The translations under genes were made by a program, and so were the position numbers. This document shows positions 53,213 through 61,553 of a stretch of DNA of 64,000 bases, one piece after another (positions within the stretch are counted from its first letter, which is position 1; each line of letters begins with the position of its first letter). The DNA comes from Methyloceanibacter sp. wino2 (GTDB lineage: Bacteria; Pseudomonadota; Alphaproteobacteria; Rhizobiales; Methyloligellaceae): the NCBI RefSeq assembly GCF_003071365.1, contig NZ_CP028960.1, positions 1,984,001-2,048,000 on the forward strand, given 5' to 3'. The notes under the pieces are model-generated. The model was not told the DNA's origin, did not search any database, and worked only from the letters and a program-made list of their open reading frames with translations.

Positions 53213-55984
53213 ATGGACGAGGATGTGAGAGATGGCGATGTGGTGGCCGATGTGGCCACTGCAGCCAAGATCACGGGTACATCGCCGGAAGGCGCCGCCG
53301 AGATCTTGTTCGACCTTCTGCTCGATGTCGTCCGCCGCCATCAGCCCGAGCTTGAGCCGGTCCTGACCGGTACGGCCGAGAAATCCATCACGGAATTCAC
53401 GCCTGAGCTCATGGCGCGCGCGTTGTCCGCGCAAGGGATCTGGTTCCAGCTCCTGTCCATCGCCGACCAGAACGCGACCATGCGCCGGCGCCGCTTCATT
53501 GAACGCACGCGCGGCCGGGATGCGCTGCTGGGGACCTTCGATCACGTCCTGACCGAGGCCCGTCACGCCGGTATCGGAGCCCGGGAGATCCAGAACCTCC
53601 TGGAGAACTTGCGCATCCGTCCGGTGATCACTGCGCATCCGACCGAGTCCAAGCGCGTCACGGTGCTCGAGAAATACCGCAAGATCTATCTTCTGCTCCG
53701 GGAGCTTGAGGGGGTCCGTTGGACCGACCGCGAGCAACAGCAGTTGCTTGCCGACATCAGGGATCAGATCGAACTTGTTTGGATGACCGGCGAGTTGCAT
53801 CTACAGAAGCCCACGGTCGAGCATGAAGTCCTCCGTGGACTGCATTTCTTCGACGAGACTCTGTTCGAGAAAGCCCCGGAGATGATGGGGCTGCTCGAAG
53901 GCGCCCTGAAGCGCAACTATCCCGATACCGACTTCGACCTGCCGCCGTTCTTCCAGTTCGGCTCGTGGATCGGCGGCGACCGCGACGGCAATCCATTCGT
54001 GACCACCGAGGTCACGGGCTGGGCGCTCCGCAAGAACGCGATGGCCGCCTTGCATCACTACCGCGATCGTCTCATCGCCCTGGCCCGCTCGCTGTCCATC
54101 AGTCAGCGCGCTCTTCCGGTGCCGGAGGCCTTCCAGGAGGATCTGGCATACGAACTGCGGGCAAGCGGTGATGGAGACATGATCAAGGAGCGCAATCCCG
54201 GTGAGCCTTACCGTCAGTTTCTGACCTGCATCTTGCGCAAGCTCGACGCCACCATTCAGCGCGCCGGGGGCAAGGAAATCGAAGTCGGCACGCCGCACTA
54301 CACCAACGCTGACGAGTTGATCCACGATCTGCGGCGCATGGAGCGTGCGCTGACGGAAGCAAGAAGTCCGACGATCGCGGCCGACATGGTGTGCCCGGTG
54401 CGCCGGGCCGTCGAGCTGTTCCGGTTTTCGACGGTGCGGCTCGACCTTCGCGAAAACACGACGCGGACCACACAGGCCGTGCAAGCCCTATGGTGGAGCA
54501 CCGAAGGCCATGCGGAGGGCGACCCGCCGGAGCTTGGCTCACCGGAATGGCGCGCCTGGCTGCTACGGGCCCTAGCCCGTCCGCTTCCGTCCGATCCCAC
54601 CGGCGAACCCATGCCGGCCGAGGCGGAAGAGACCATCGCGATGTTCAAGCAGGCGGCAGAGATCCGCCGCGGTCTCGATCCGGACGCCTACGGGTCCTTC
54701 ATCATTTCCATGACCCGGTCGGTCGACGATATTCTCGGCGCCTATCTGCTCGCAAAGCATGGCGGCTTGTTCCTGGACGCGGCGGGCACGGAGATCTGCT
54801 CCATGCCGATCGTGCCGCTCTTCGAAACGATCGACGATCTGCGTGCCGCTCCCGCCATCATGCGCGAGGCGCTCGCCATTCCGCTCATCCGGCGTTCGAC
54901 CCACTGGCAGGGCGGTCTCCAGGAGGTCATGCTCGGCTACTCGGACTCGAACAAGGACGGCGGCTTCGTCGCCTCGAACTGGGAGTTGGCGAAGGCCCAG
55001 TCTCAGTTGACCCACGTGGGCGAGCGTGCGGGGACGCCGATTTCTTTCTTCCATGGCCGAGGCGGTTCTGTGTCGCGCGGCGGCGCGCCCACGGGCCGCG
55101 CCATCGCGGCACAGCCGGCGGGGTCGATCCGCGGCCGGTTTCGCGTCACGGAGCAGGGCGAGGTCGTCTCGTACAAATACGCGAACAAGGGCACGTCGCT
55201 GTATCAGATGGAGCTGCTCGCCTCGAGCGTGCTGCAACATGCGCTGAAGTCCGAACGCGAGGCGGCGCTGAAGCCGAAAGGCGAGTTCGACGACGCGCTC
55301 GAAGCGCTGTCGGGCCTGTCGCGCGTTGCCTACGACAAGCTGCTGTCCAACCCGGATCTCGTTTCCTATTTCCAGGCCGCGAGCCCGTTGGAAGAAATCT
55401 CGATGCTCAATATCGGGTCGAGACCCGCCCGCCGTTTCGGGGCGAGTTCACTGAAGGATTTGCGGGCAATCCCGTGGGTTTTCGCCTGGTCCCAGAATCG
55501 GCACATGATCACCAACTGGTACGGTGTCGGCGGCGCGCTGCAGAGCTTCCTCGAAGTGCGCGGCGACAAGGGCGAACGCCTTCTCGCAGACATGTTCAAG
55601 AGCTCGCGCCTGTTCCGCCTGATCGTCGACGAAGTCGAGAAGGCGCTCGCGCGGGTCGATCTCAAGATCGCGCGGGACTATGCGAGCCTCGTGTCCGACG
55701 AACAGGTGCGCGAAACGATCTTCACGATGATTGAGAACGAGTACGCCCTCACGCGGGACATGGTGCTTTCGCTGTCGGGCAGCACCTTCCCGGGTGAGCG
55801 CTTCAAGCAGTTCCAAGCATCGCTGGCCGAACGGTTGCCGACGGTCAATCAGGTTAGCCGGGAACAGGTGGAACTGTTGCGCCGGTTTAGAGCAAGCGAC
55901 AACGAGCAGGAACGCGAGTCCTACAAATCCGCGCTGTTGCTTTCCATCAATACCGTGGCCGCCGGTCTCGGCGCCACGGGTTAA
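53213..55984 (+). CDS. ppc: Phosphoenolpyruvate carboxylase
   Basis: The 923-aa enzyme fixes bicarbonate onto PEP to give oxaloacetate. Landmarks are TAHPTE with catalytic His (about residue 140), GYSDSNKDGG (about 575), GRGGSVSRGG (about 617), and the end NTVAAGLGATG. ATG 53213 is my best start because codons before it do not resemble Ppc; a GTG at 53138 would add 25 residues. It is the anaplerotic CO2-fixing step of the serine cycle and is followed 17 bases later by mcl. Confidence 0.95.
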   Translation: MDEDVRDGDVVADVATAAKITGTSPEGAAEILFDLLLDVVRRHQPELEPVLTGTAEKSITEFTPELMARALSAQGIWFQLLSIADQNATMRRRRFIERTRGRDALLGTFDHVLTEARHAGIGAREIQNLLENLRIRPVITAHPTESKRVTVLEKYRKIYLLLRELEGVRWTDREQQQLLADIRDQIELVWMTGELHLQKPTVEHEVLRGLHFFDETLFEKAPEMMGLLEGALKRNYPDTDFDLPPFFQFGSWIGGDRDGNPFVTTEVTGWALRKNAMAALHHYRDRLIALARSLSISQRALPVPEAFQEDLAYELRASGDGDMIKERNPGEPYRQFLTCILRKLDATIQRAGGKEIEVGTPHYTNADELIHDLRRMERALTEARSPTIAADMVCPVRRAVELFRFSTVRLDLRENTTRTTQAVQALWWSTEGHAEGDPPELGSPEWRAWLLRALARPLPSDPTGEPMPAEAEETIAMFKQAAEIRRGLDPDAYGSFIISMTRSVDDILGAYLLAKHGGLFLDAAGTEICSMPIVPLFETIDDLRAAPAIMREALAIPLIRRSTHWQGGLQEVMLGYSDSNKDGGFVASNWELAKAQSQLTHVGERAGTPISFFHGRGGSVSRGGAPTGRAIAAQPAGSIRGRFRVTEQGEVVSYKYANKGTSLYQMELLASSVLQHALKSEREAALKPKGEFDDALEALSGLSRVAYDKLLSNPDLVSYFQAASPLEEISMLNIGSRPARRFGASSLKDLRAIPWVFAWSQNRHMITNWYGVGGALQSFLEVRGDKGERLLADMFKSSRLFRLIVDEVEKALARVDLKIARDYASLVSDEQVRETIFTMIENEYALTRDMVLSLSGSTFPGERFKQFQASLAERLPTVNQVSREQVELLRRFRASDNEQERESYKSALLLSINTVAAGLGATG

Positions 55985-56001
55985 ATCAGGAGGAGAATGA
56001 A

Positions 56002-56973
56002 ATGAGCTTTACGCTGATCCAGCAGGCGACACCCCGTCTGCATCGTTCGGAGCTGGCCGTTCCCGGCTCCAACCCCGGCATGTTCGAGAAGGCCGCGGCG
56101 AGTGCTGCGGACGTGATCTTCCTCGACCTTGAGGACGCCGTCGCTCCCGACGACAAGGAGCAGGCCCGCAAGAACATCATCGAGGGTCTGAACGACATCG
56201 ATTGGGGCACCAAGACCATGATGATCCGCATCAACGGTCTCGACACCCATTACGCCTATCGCGACGTGATCGAGGTTCTGGAAAACTGCCCGCGCCTCGA
56301 CATGATCCTGATTCCCAAGGTCGGTGTGCCGCAGGACGTCTATGCCATCGACATGCTCGTCACGCAGGTCGAGCAGTACAAGAAGTACGAGAAGAAGCTC
56401 GGTCTCGAACTGCTGATCGAGACGGCGCTCGGCATGGCCAATGTGGAAGCCATTGCCCAGTCGAGCCCGCGCGTCGAAGCCATGAGCTTTGGCGTTGCCG
56501 ACTATGCCGCGTCCACGCGCGCCCGCACCGTGGGTATCGGTGGTCCGCACCCGGACCACGGCGTGCTGACCGACGCCGACGAGAGCGGTGAGCGCCAGTA
56601 TCATTGGGCCGATCCTTGGCACTATGCGCTGTCGCGCATGATGGTGGCGTGCCGGGCCTACGGCCTGCGTCCGATCGACGGTCCGTTCGGCGACTTCTCC
56701 GATCCGGACGGCTACAAGGCCGCCGCCAAGCGCGGCGCCGTGCTCGGCTTCGAGGGCAAGTGGGCCATCCACCCCTCGCAGATTCCGCTCGCCAACGAAG
56801 TGTTCTCGCCGGCTGCCGCCGAGGTCGAGAAGGCTCAGCGCATCGTCGATGCCATGAAGCAGGCCGCGAAGGAAGGTAAGGGTGCCGTGTCGCTCGACGG
56901 CCGTCTCATCGACATCGCCTCGATCCGCCAGGCCCAGGCTCTGCTGGACAAGGCCGCGCAGATCAAAGGCTAA
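56002..56973 (+). CDS. mclA: Malyl-CoA lyase
   Basis: The 323-aa CitE-like enzyme has the opening RSELAVPGSNPGMFEKA, VIFLDLEDAVAPDDKEQARK (acidic Mg-binding region), IRINGLDT and GKWAIHPSQIPLAN. It cleaves malyl-CoA to acetyl-CoA and glyoxylate, closing the serine cycle. It may also act on beta-methylmalyl-CoA in the ethylmalonyl-CoA pathway. AGGAGGAG at 55988-55995 precedes the ATG. It is the last gene of the cluster. Confidence 0.96.
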   Translation: MSFTLIQQATPRLHRSELAVPGSNPGMFEKAAASAADVIFLDLEDAVAPDDKEQARKNIIEGLNDIDWGTKTMMIRINGLDTHYAYRDVIEVLENCPRLDMILIPKVGVPQDVYAIDMLVTQVEQYKKYEKKLGLELLIETALGMANVEAIAQSSPRVEAMSFGVADYAASTRARTVGIGGPHPDHGVLTDADESGERQYHWADPWHYALSRMMVACRAYGLRPIDGPFGDFSDPDGYKAAAKRGAVLGFEGKWAIHPSQIPLANEVFSPAAAEVEKAQRIVDAMKQAAKEGKGAVSLDGRLIDIASIRQAQALLDKAAQIKG

Positions 56974-57033
56974 CGTCCGCGACAGCGCAAACAGACACGC
57001 GCTCAAGCAGGCCGAAGGCCGGTAGCGCAAATC

Positions 57034-57065
57034 AAAACGGCCGGAGTTCGCTCCGGCCGTTTTTT
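57034..57065 (+). terminator. Strong bidirectional terminator after mclA
   Basis: A perfect 10-bp stem, ACGGCCGGAG (57037-57046) with CTCCGGCCGT (57051-57060), encloses a TTCG tetraloop and is followed by a T-run. AAAA before the stem gives a T-run on the other strand, so it could also end the convergent DUF4239-like gene. Confidence 0.92.
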
Positions 57066-57101
57066 GTTGGCTTCGACAAAAGCTGCCGCGCGGCTCCTCG
57101 A

Positions 57102-57887
57102 CTAGTCCGTAGAGGGCGCTTCGTCCGCGCCCTGGAGCAGCAACAGCAGCGGCCTCGCATCGACTTTGCCGGGCTCGTGATAGGGGTTGCTCATGGCGAA
57201 GATGATCGCGCCTGTGACACCCGTCGTGAAATAGAAGATGCAGGCGAAGGCGATGTTGATGGGTGTGAGCCGGAACACGCCGAACAGGAAGGCGAGGAAG
57301 GCAAAGCAGATCGCGAAGAACGCCCAAAAGGGCGTCGAGACCAGGGGTTCGCGCGAGCTGATCAGCTTCTTACCGCGCAAGTCGATGAGCTTGCTGCAGG
57401 ACCGCTGATATTCGCTCTTGGCCCACGCGATGTCGGGGGCGTCATTCTCGGCCGGCAGCATGCCGCGGCAACTCTCGCCCAAATAGGTGTTGGTGAGGCG
57501 GCCTGCACTACCGACCCCTTCGCGCGCTTGAAACTCCTTGAGAGACCGTTCGGCAAAGGCGCGCAAGTTGCCCTGGATCTCCGCCTTGTTGGGAAGGTCC
57601 TGGGCATTGCGGACGAAAAATTGCAGCGTGCCGATCAGCCGCGCCTCCTCCTGCAGATCGCGTTTGGTCTCGATGAGGTAGGCAGCGGAGGCCGCAAAGA
57701 TCAGGCCGCAGGCGATGCCGAATATGGCGGCCACGCGGAACCCGGCCACGCCGGCGACCTCCTTCGTATCCTCGTCGCCAAACCGCTTGAACAAGAAGTG
57801 GCCGATAAACTGGAGGGCGATCCCCGCAAGGGTCACGGCAATGCCCGAGATGAGGCCCACCAGGAGGAAGTTGTCTTGAATTCCCAT
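57102..57887 (-). CDS. DUF4239-like integral membrane protein
   Basis: The 261-aa protein has two N-terminal hydrophobic helices (about residues 8-34 and 48-74), a central soluble region with RLIGTLQFFVRNAQDLPN, and two C-terminal helices (about 187-236), resembling bestrophin-like DUF4239 proteins, though the match is by layout only. The function is unknown. A hairpin at 57998-58025 separates it from kbp, which reads the same way upstream. Confidence 0.65.
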   Translation of the reverse strand: MGIQDNFLLVGLISGIAVTLAGIALQFIGHFLFKRFGDEDTKEVAGVAGFRVAAIFGIACGLIFAASAAYLIETKRDLQEEARLIGTLQFFVRNAQDLPNKAEIQGNLRAFAERSLKEFQAREGVGSAGRLTNTYLGESCRGMLPAENDAPDIAWAKSEYQRSCSKLIDLRGKKLISSREPLVSTPFWAFFAICFAFLAFLFGVFRLTPINIAFACIFYFTTGVTGAIIFAMSNPYHEPGKVDARPLLLLLQGADEAPSTD

Positions 57888-57997
57888 GCGCCCGTGTCTA
57901 GCGGAAGAAATGCCGGAAAGGCAATCGGCCGTCGTGGCGATTCACGATGCCTGGGTGCGGCACAGTGGAGGACACGCCGGCCGACCGGCCGATATAA

Positions 57998-58025
57998 GAA
58001 CGGCGGCCCCGGAGGACCGCCGTTC
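57998..58025 (-). terminator. Hairpin after the BON-LysM gene
   Basis: GAACGGCGG (57998-58006) pairs perfectly with CCGCCGTTC (58017-58025) around a 10-base loop. It lies 38 bases after the kbp stop in that gene's direction. The following TTATAT is only a weak T-run, so termination may be partial. Confidence 0.6.
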
Positions 58026-58063
58026 TCAAGCTCGAACATCCGCCGAGCGATTAGCGGAGACAC

Positions 58064-58510
58064 CTAGTCGACGAAGATGGGGATGCGCAGAACCTGTCCC
58101 GGATAGATCTTGTCGGGATGGGAGAGCATCGGCTTGTTGGCTTCGAAGATGGTCATGTACTTGGAGCCGTCGCCGTACGACTTCTCGGCGATGGCCCAGA
58201 GCGTGTCGCCCTTGGCGACCGTGTGGAACTTGCCTTCCGGTTTGTCGTCGGCCGCCGTCAGGGATTCGTCGACCTTCGAGATGCCTTCCACATTACCGGC
58301 AGCCACGATGATCTTCTCGCGCGTCTCCTGATCGGGTACGTCGCCGGTGACCTTCACGGTTTCGCCGTCGACCTCGACCTTGATCTTGTCGGCGAGGCTC
58401 GGATCGCCGATTTCCTTGGCGATGGCCGCGGCGGGATCGGCCTCTGCGGCGTCCGCGCCCGATCCAAAGATGCTCTTGCCCGCGTTCTTCACGAAATCAA
58501 AAAAACCCAT
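58064..58510 (-). CDS. kbp: BON-LysM domain protein (Kbp/YgaU-like)
   Basis: The 148-aa protein has a BON domain (about residues 35-90: KIKVEVDGETVKVTGDVPDQ) and a LysM domain (about 95-145: KGDTLWAIAEKSYGDGSKY). The Escherichia coli relative Kbp (149 aa) is a cytoplasmic potassium-binding protein. AAGGAA precedes ATG 58510. No signal peptide is visible. It is transcribed with a hairpin after it and the DUF533 gene upstream reading the same way. Confidence 0.88.
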   Translation of the reverse strand: MGFFDFVKNAGKSIFGSGADAAEADPAAAIAKEIGDPSLADKIKVEVDGETVKVTGDVPDQETREKIIVAAGNVEGISKVDESLTAADDKPEGKFHTVAKGDTLWAIAEKSYGDGSKYMTIFEANKPMLSHPDKIYPGQVLRIPIFVD

Positions 58511-58634
58511 GTCGTTTCCTTTCCTCGAATGACAGGCCCTCAATCAAGTTCGAGGGCCGTTTGGAGCGGGCCGCTTGAGCGCCTCCGACAGGCGCACTCG
58601 TTGCGGTCTCTCCGGTTCTTTAAAGACGGACCGC

Positions 58635-59609
58635 CTAGGCCGCCGGTGCGCCGACCATCTGATGCAGCCGGGCGACGGCGTCGGGGTCGATGCCTGCTCC
58701 CTGGGCCAGACCTTTCAGGAAAGCTTTCTCTGCCGGCGTGTCGACGGAGATCGCCATCAGCGCCGCCGCATAGACCTGAATGCCGACTTCCGGGTTGGGA
58801 ATGGCTTTCACCAGCCCAGCCAGATCCTGCGGCTTCGCCATCTCGGCCTGAACGAATTGCTTCTCGTCGTCGGTGATGCCGCCCTCTGCGAGCTTGCCCG
58901 TCAGCTTCTGGATCTCGTCCTGCGAGACTTGGCCGTCGGACTTGATGGCCTCGATCATGCCGCGCAGGCATAGCTCGGCCGTCTCGGGAGCTGAAATCTG
59001 TTTCACTTCGGTCTCGGTGAGGCCGAGAGCATTGACGTTGTCGCCGGCGGCCGACTGAGCCTGCCAGTTCTTGAGAGCCGACAGGGCCAGCGTGCCGAGA
59101 ATGGCCATAGCGCTACCGCCAACCGCGCCCTTCGCGGAACTGCCGCCGCCGCCAAGGATCGCGCCCGCCAGAGCGCCGAGACCGCCGAGCTCGCCTTTGC
59201 TCATGCCGCCGACACCGCTCGGTGAGCCGAGCATGCCGCCGAGATTGCCGAGGATGTCGCCAAGCCCGCCTGAAGACTGCGTGCCGGAGGATTGCCCGCC
59301 GCCGAGGACGCTGCCGAGGATGTCGCCAAGACCGCCGGAGCCTTGTCCGCCACTCTGTCCACTCGATCCGCCGCTTTGGCCACCCAGTAGGCCGCCCAGG
59401 ATATCGCCCAGGCCGCCTGCCGAGCTGCCGCCTCCAGCGCTGCTGCCGGACGACGAGTCGCCTAGAATGCTACCGAGAATGGCGCCGAGATCGGCCGAAC
59501 CCGATCCGCCGCCAAGGCCGTCCGGGCCCGTGGCATGTTCGACCCGCTGCTGTGTCTGGGGCGACATGCCCTGACGGATCATTTCACCGACAATATCTCC
59601 GAAGTTCAT
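58635..59609 (-). CDS. DUF533 protein with Gly/Ser repeats and TerB-like domain
   Basis: The 324-aa protein has a Gly/Ser-rich first half (about residues 28-165) built on repeated GLGDILG(G/S/N)xLGG units, a hydrophobic stretch (about 165-195), and a DUF533/TerB-like helical C-terminal domain (ELCLRGMIEAIKSDGQVSQDEI and DTPAEKAFLKGLAQGAGID). DUF533 is a YebE-like inner-membrane family. GGAGG lies five to six bases before ATG 59609. The function is unknown; the position beside kbp suggests envelope or ionic stress. Confidence 0.88.
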   Translation of the reverse strand: MNFGDIVGEMIRQGMSPQTQQRVEHATGPDGLGGGSGSADLGAILGSILGDSSSGSSAGGGSSAGGLGDILGGLLGGQSGGSSGQSGGQGSGGLGDILGSVLGGGQSSGTQSSGGLGDILGNLGGMLGSPSGVGGMSKGELGGLGALAGAILGGGGSSAKGAVGGSAMAILGTLALSALKNWQAQSAAGDNVNALGLTETEVKQISAPETAELCLRGMIEAIKSDGQVSQDEIQKLTGKLAEGGITDDEKQFVQAEMAKPQDLAGLVKAIPNPEVGIQVYAAALMAISVDTPAEKAFLKGLAQGAGIDPDAVARLHQMVGAPAA

Positions 59610-59837
59610 GACAGCCTCCGCTTGCAGAAACGCTTCACGCACAATGCACTTATTGGTGTGGCAGATGACAAACTGGCGACATTGTCTCTCGGACCCCTCG
59701 CGTCGCCTCGACCCCTCCAGGCCCGCGGGCGCGGACCGTCCACCAGGGCGGTGGCCGCTGTCATGTAGGAACGGTCCCGCGGCATTACCAGGGTGATACA
59801 CTGCCCCGTGCAACAATCGAACGAAGGATGGCGTGAT

Positions 59838-60062
59838 ATGACAAGGTTAGTCACAGCAGCGGCTCTGGCCGCCCTGACAGTTCTCGCAGTTCTTAGCGCT
59901 TCGGCACAGGCGCAAGTGTCGGACGCGGTCCGTAATGCTTGCGAGAGAAAAGCAAACAAGGTGACGCCGCCGCTTCGGGCCGGTGAACGCGAGGCGTATA
60001 TCACCAACTGTATTGCCGACGCCGCGCCGACACCCGGAGCGACCAAAAAGAAGAAGTACTAG
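59838..60062 (+). CDS. Small secreted protein, unknown function
   Basis: The 74-aa product has a signal peptide of about 24 residues (MTRLVTAAALAALTVLAVLS and onward, ending ASAQA) and a short mature part with two Cys (NACERK and NCIADA) and a lysine-rich tail (KKKKY). I do not recognise a family. AAGGA about nine bases upstream supports ATG 59838. It is periplasmic by prediction, and diverges from the DUF533 gene. Confidence 0.7.
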   Translation: MTRLVTAAALAALTVLAVLSASAQAQVSDAVRNACERKANKVTPPLRAGEREAYITNCIADAAPTPGATKKKKY

Positions 60063-60383
60063 CGGCGGATCGGCGCGACGAAAGCAGACGGGGCTCTTGG
60101 TGCATCAGGGCCTTCGGCAGTAAGGCTCTCCCGCATTCTCGCGAAATGCGTGCCGCGCGGTTCGGAACGCCGCGGCTCGGGGGCCGATTCGCGGGGCCCA
60201 AGAAACCGCCCGAGAATCCGTAAGTGCTGTCAGGTACCCGGAAATATGGCGTTGCATGCGCTGTTGCGCCACGCCCACAAAACCCGCGTTTTTTTGAATT
60301 TCGCGTCACGATCCGGAAAGTGGGCTTGCGCTGCCGGGGCTGTTTGGTAGGTTGCGCTGCCGGGAACAAAGGGACTTTGAATC
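60063..60383 (+). other. Intergenic spacer with a 13-base direct repeat
   Basis: This 321-base stretch has no gene I can support. Its main structure is TTGCGCTGCCGGG, present at 60326-60338 and again at 60352-60364, 26 bases apart, just upstream of the Cys-rich protein's start at 60384. It may be an operator or upstream promoter repeat. Confidence 0.5.
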
Positions 60384-60620
60384 ATGAAGAGTGTATTTTT
60401 TGGACTGTTGATCGCGGGCTTCACGGCTGTCTCTTTCGCCGGTGTGGCCAGCGCGGATGCTTACACGAAAGCCATTCGTGCGAGCTGCAAGCAGGACTAT
60501 AAGCGGCACTGCAGCGACAAGACGATCGGCTCCAAGCAGCTGGAAGTTTGCATGCGGCAGAAGCGGAACAGCCTTTCCAAGACCTGCCAGTCCGCTCTGA
60601 AGGCAGCCGGCTACCGCTAG
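60384..60620 (+). CDS. Small secreted cysteine-rich-repeat protein
   Basis: The 78-aa product has a signal peptide (about residues 1-24, cleavage after ASA) and one Cys-rich repeat: CKQDYKRHC, then CMRQKRNSLSKTC. This spacing resembles the PF00839-type cysteine-rich repeat seen in small periplasmic proteins of Hyphomicrobiales. The function is unknown. It reads away from the MEKHLA gene, which converges with no gap. Confidence 0.75.
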   Translation: MKSVFFGLLIAGFTAVSFAGVASADAYTKAIRASCKQDYKRHCSDKTIGSKQLEVCMRQKRNSLSKTCQSALKAAGYR

Positions 60621-61118
60621 TCAGCGCTCTATAACAGACGACCAATCGCTGAATGTTGCAGCGACGCCGTGGAGCGTACCGTCGGCGTCGCGCAACTGCC
60701 ACAAAACGCCCTCCTCGATACGGAAGCGGCGGCCGGATTTCGATATCCGGATGCCGGTGTAGCCGGTTGCAAAGCCGTCACGCGCTACCGCATCCAGGAG
60801 CCTTTGGCGTTCGGCCCGGTTGGGAGCCTCCGCGGAAAATCGCGAGGGCATACCGACCATTTCCTCCCACTCGTACTCGAATAGGGCCTGTGCTGCCTTA
60901 TTGGCGTAGAGGAACAGAGGGTCGGCCGCCGTGTTATGTGCCAGAACGCAGTTGGGCGCACTGGCGTAGAGCCAGTCTGGGCCGTCGCCGCCACATCCTT
61001 CGAGAAAGGGCGGCGGGCACGCAAGCAACCGCTTGTAACTGTCGGCAAGAAGTCGGAAAAAGGCGGGGTCTGTGGCGGTTGTCATGGGTGGTGAGGTTTG
61101 AACGGGCGCTAGGGGCAT
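60621..61118 (-). CDS. MEKHLA/PAS-domain protein
   Basis: The 165-aa protein is a PAS-like fold of the MEKHLA group: FFRLLADSYKRLLACPPPF, LYANKAAQALFEYEWEEMVGMPSRFSAE and FRIEEGVLWQLRDADGTLHG. It has no output domain, so it may act as a stand-alone sensor. ATG 61118 and 61085 are both plausible, neither with a good ribosome-binding site. The function is unknown. Confidence 0.78.
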   Translation of the reverse strand: MPLAPVQTSPPMTTATDPAFFRLLADSYKRLLACPPPFLEGCGGDGPDWLYASAPNCVLAHNTAADPLFLYANKAAQALFEYEWEEMVGMPSRFSAEAPNRAERQRLLDAVARDGFATGYTGIRISKSGRRFRIEEGVLWQLRDADGTLHGVAATFSDWSSVIER

Positions 61119-61151
61119 GAGCCACGGTCCGTCTTTCGCGGGTAGCCAGCG

Positions 61152-61283
61152 ATGCTGATTGTCGCCTTCGGTATGATGTTCACCGCTTTGCTGGTCTTCC
61201 TACTCTGGAACCTTTTCATCAAATGCCGCGCATTCTGGCGGGCACGCAAGTCCCGGCCCCGGCGCCGCACGGGCGCGGCATAG
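61152..61283 (+). CDS. Possible 43-residue membrane protein
   Basis: ATG 61152 opens 43 codons ending at TAG 61283. The first 24 residues are hydrophobic (LIVAFGMMFTALLVFLLWNL) and the last 18 basic (RARKSRPRRRTG), the form of a small single-helix protein. No ribosome-binding site is obvious. It is too short for most gene finders and lies in an otherwise empty region, so it is a candidate only. Confidence 0.35.
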   Translation: MLIVAFGMMFTALLVFLLWNLFIKCRAFWRARKSRPRRRTGAA

Positions 61284-61553
61284 ACATCCGGGCATTGCCG
61301 GCCGGTACGTCTTGTTTACCCTTCGGCGCTAACCTTCCTCAAGAGCGGTGAGCCGGGGCGCGAAGCGGGAATCGTCACGCTGTCGCGGAATTGCCCGTAC
61401 CTCCCATTGAAACAGTCACAACAAGTCATCAGACTTGCAGCAACGTCGCCGCGAAATCGCCGTGGCGGCATCGTCTGATTGAAACTGCCTCTGCATGCCG
61501 CGCGTTGTTCAGCGGCGGATTGGGGTATTCCATGCGTAGAGCGGGGTTTTGCG

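Noticed and set aside
55981-57327. Minus-strand 448-codon frame over mclA and the terminator
   Set aside because: It runs antisense through malyl-CoA lyase and through the terminator hairpin; no ribosome-binding site or family match.
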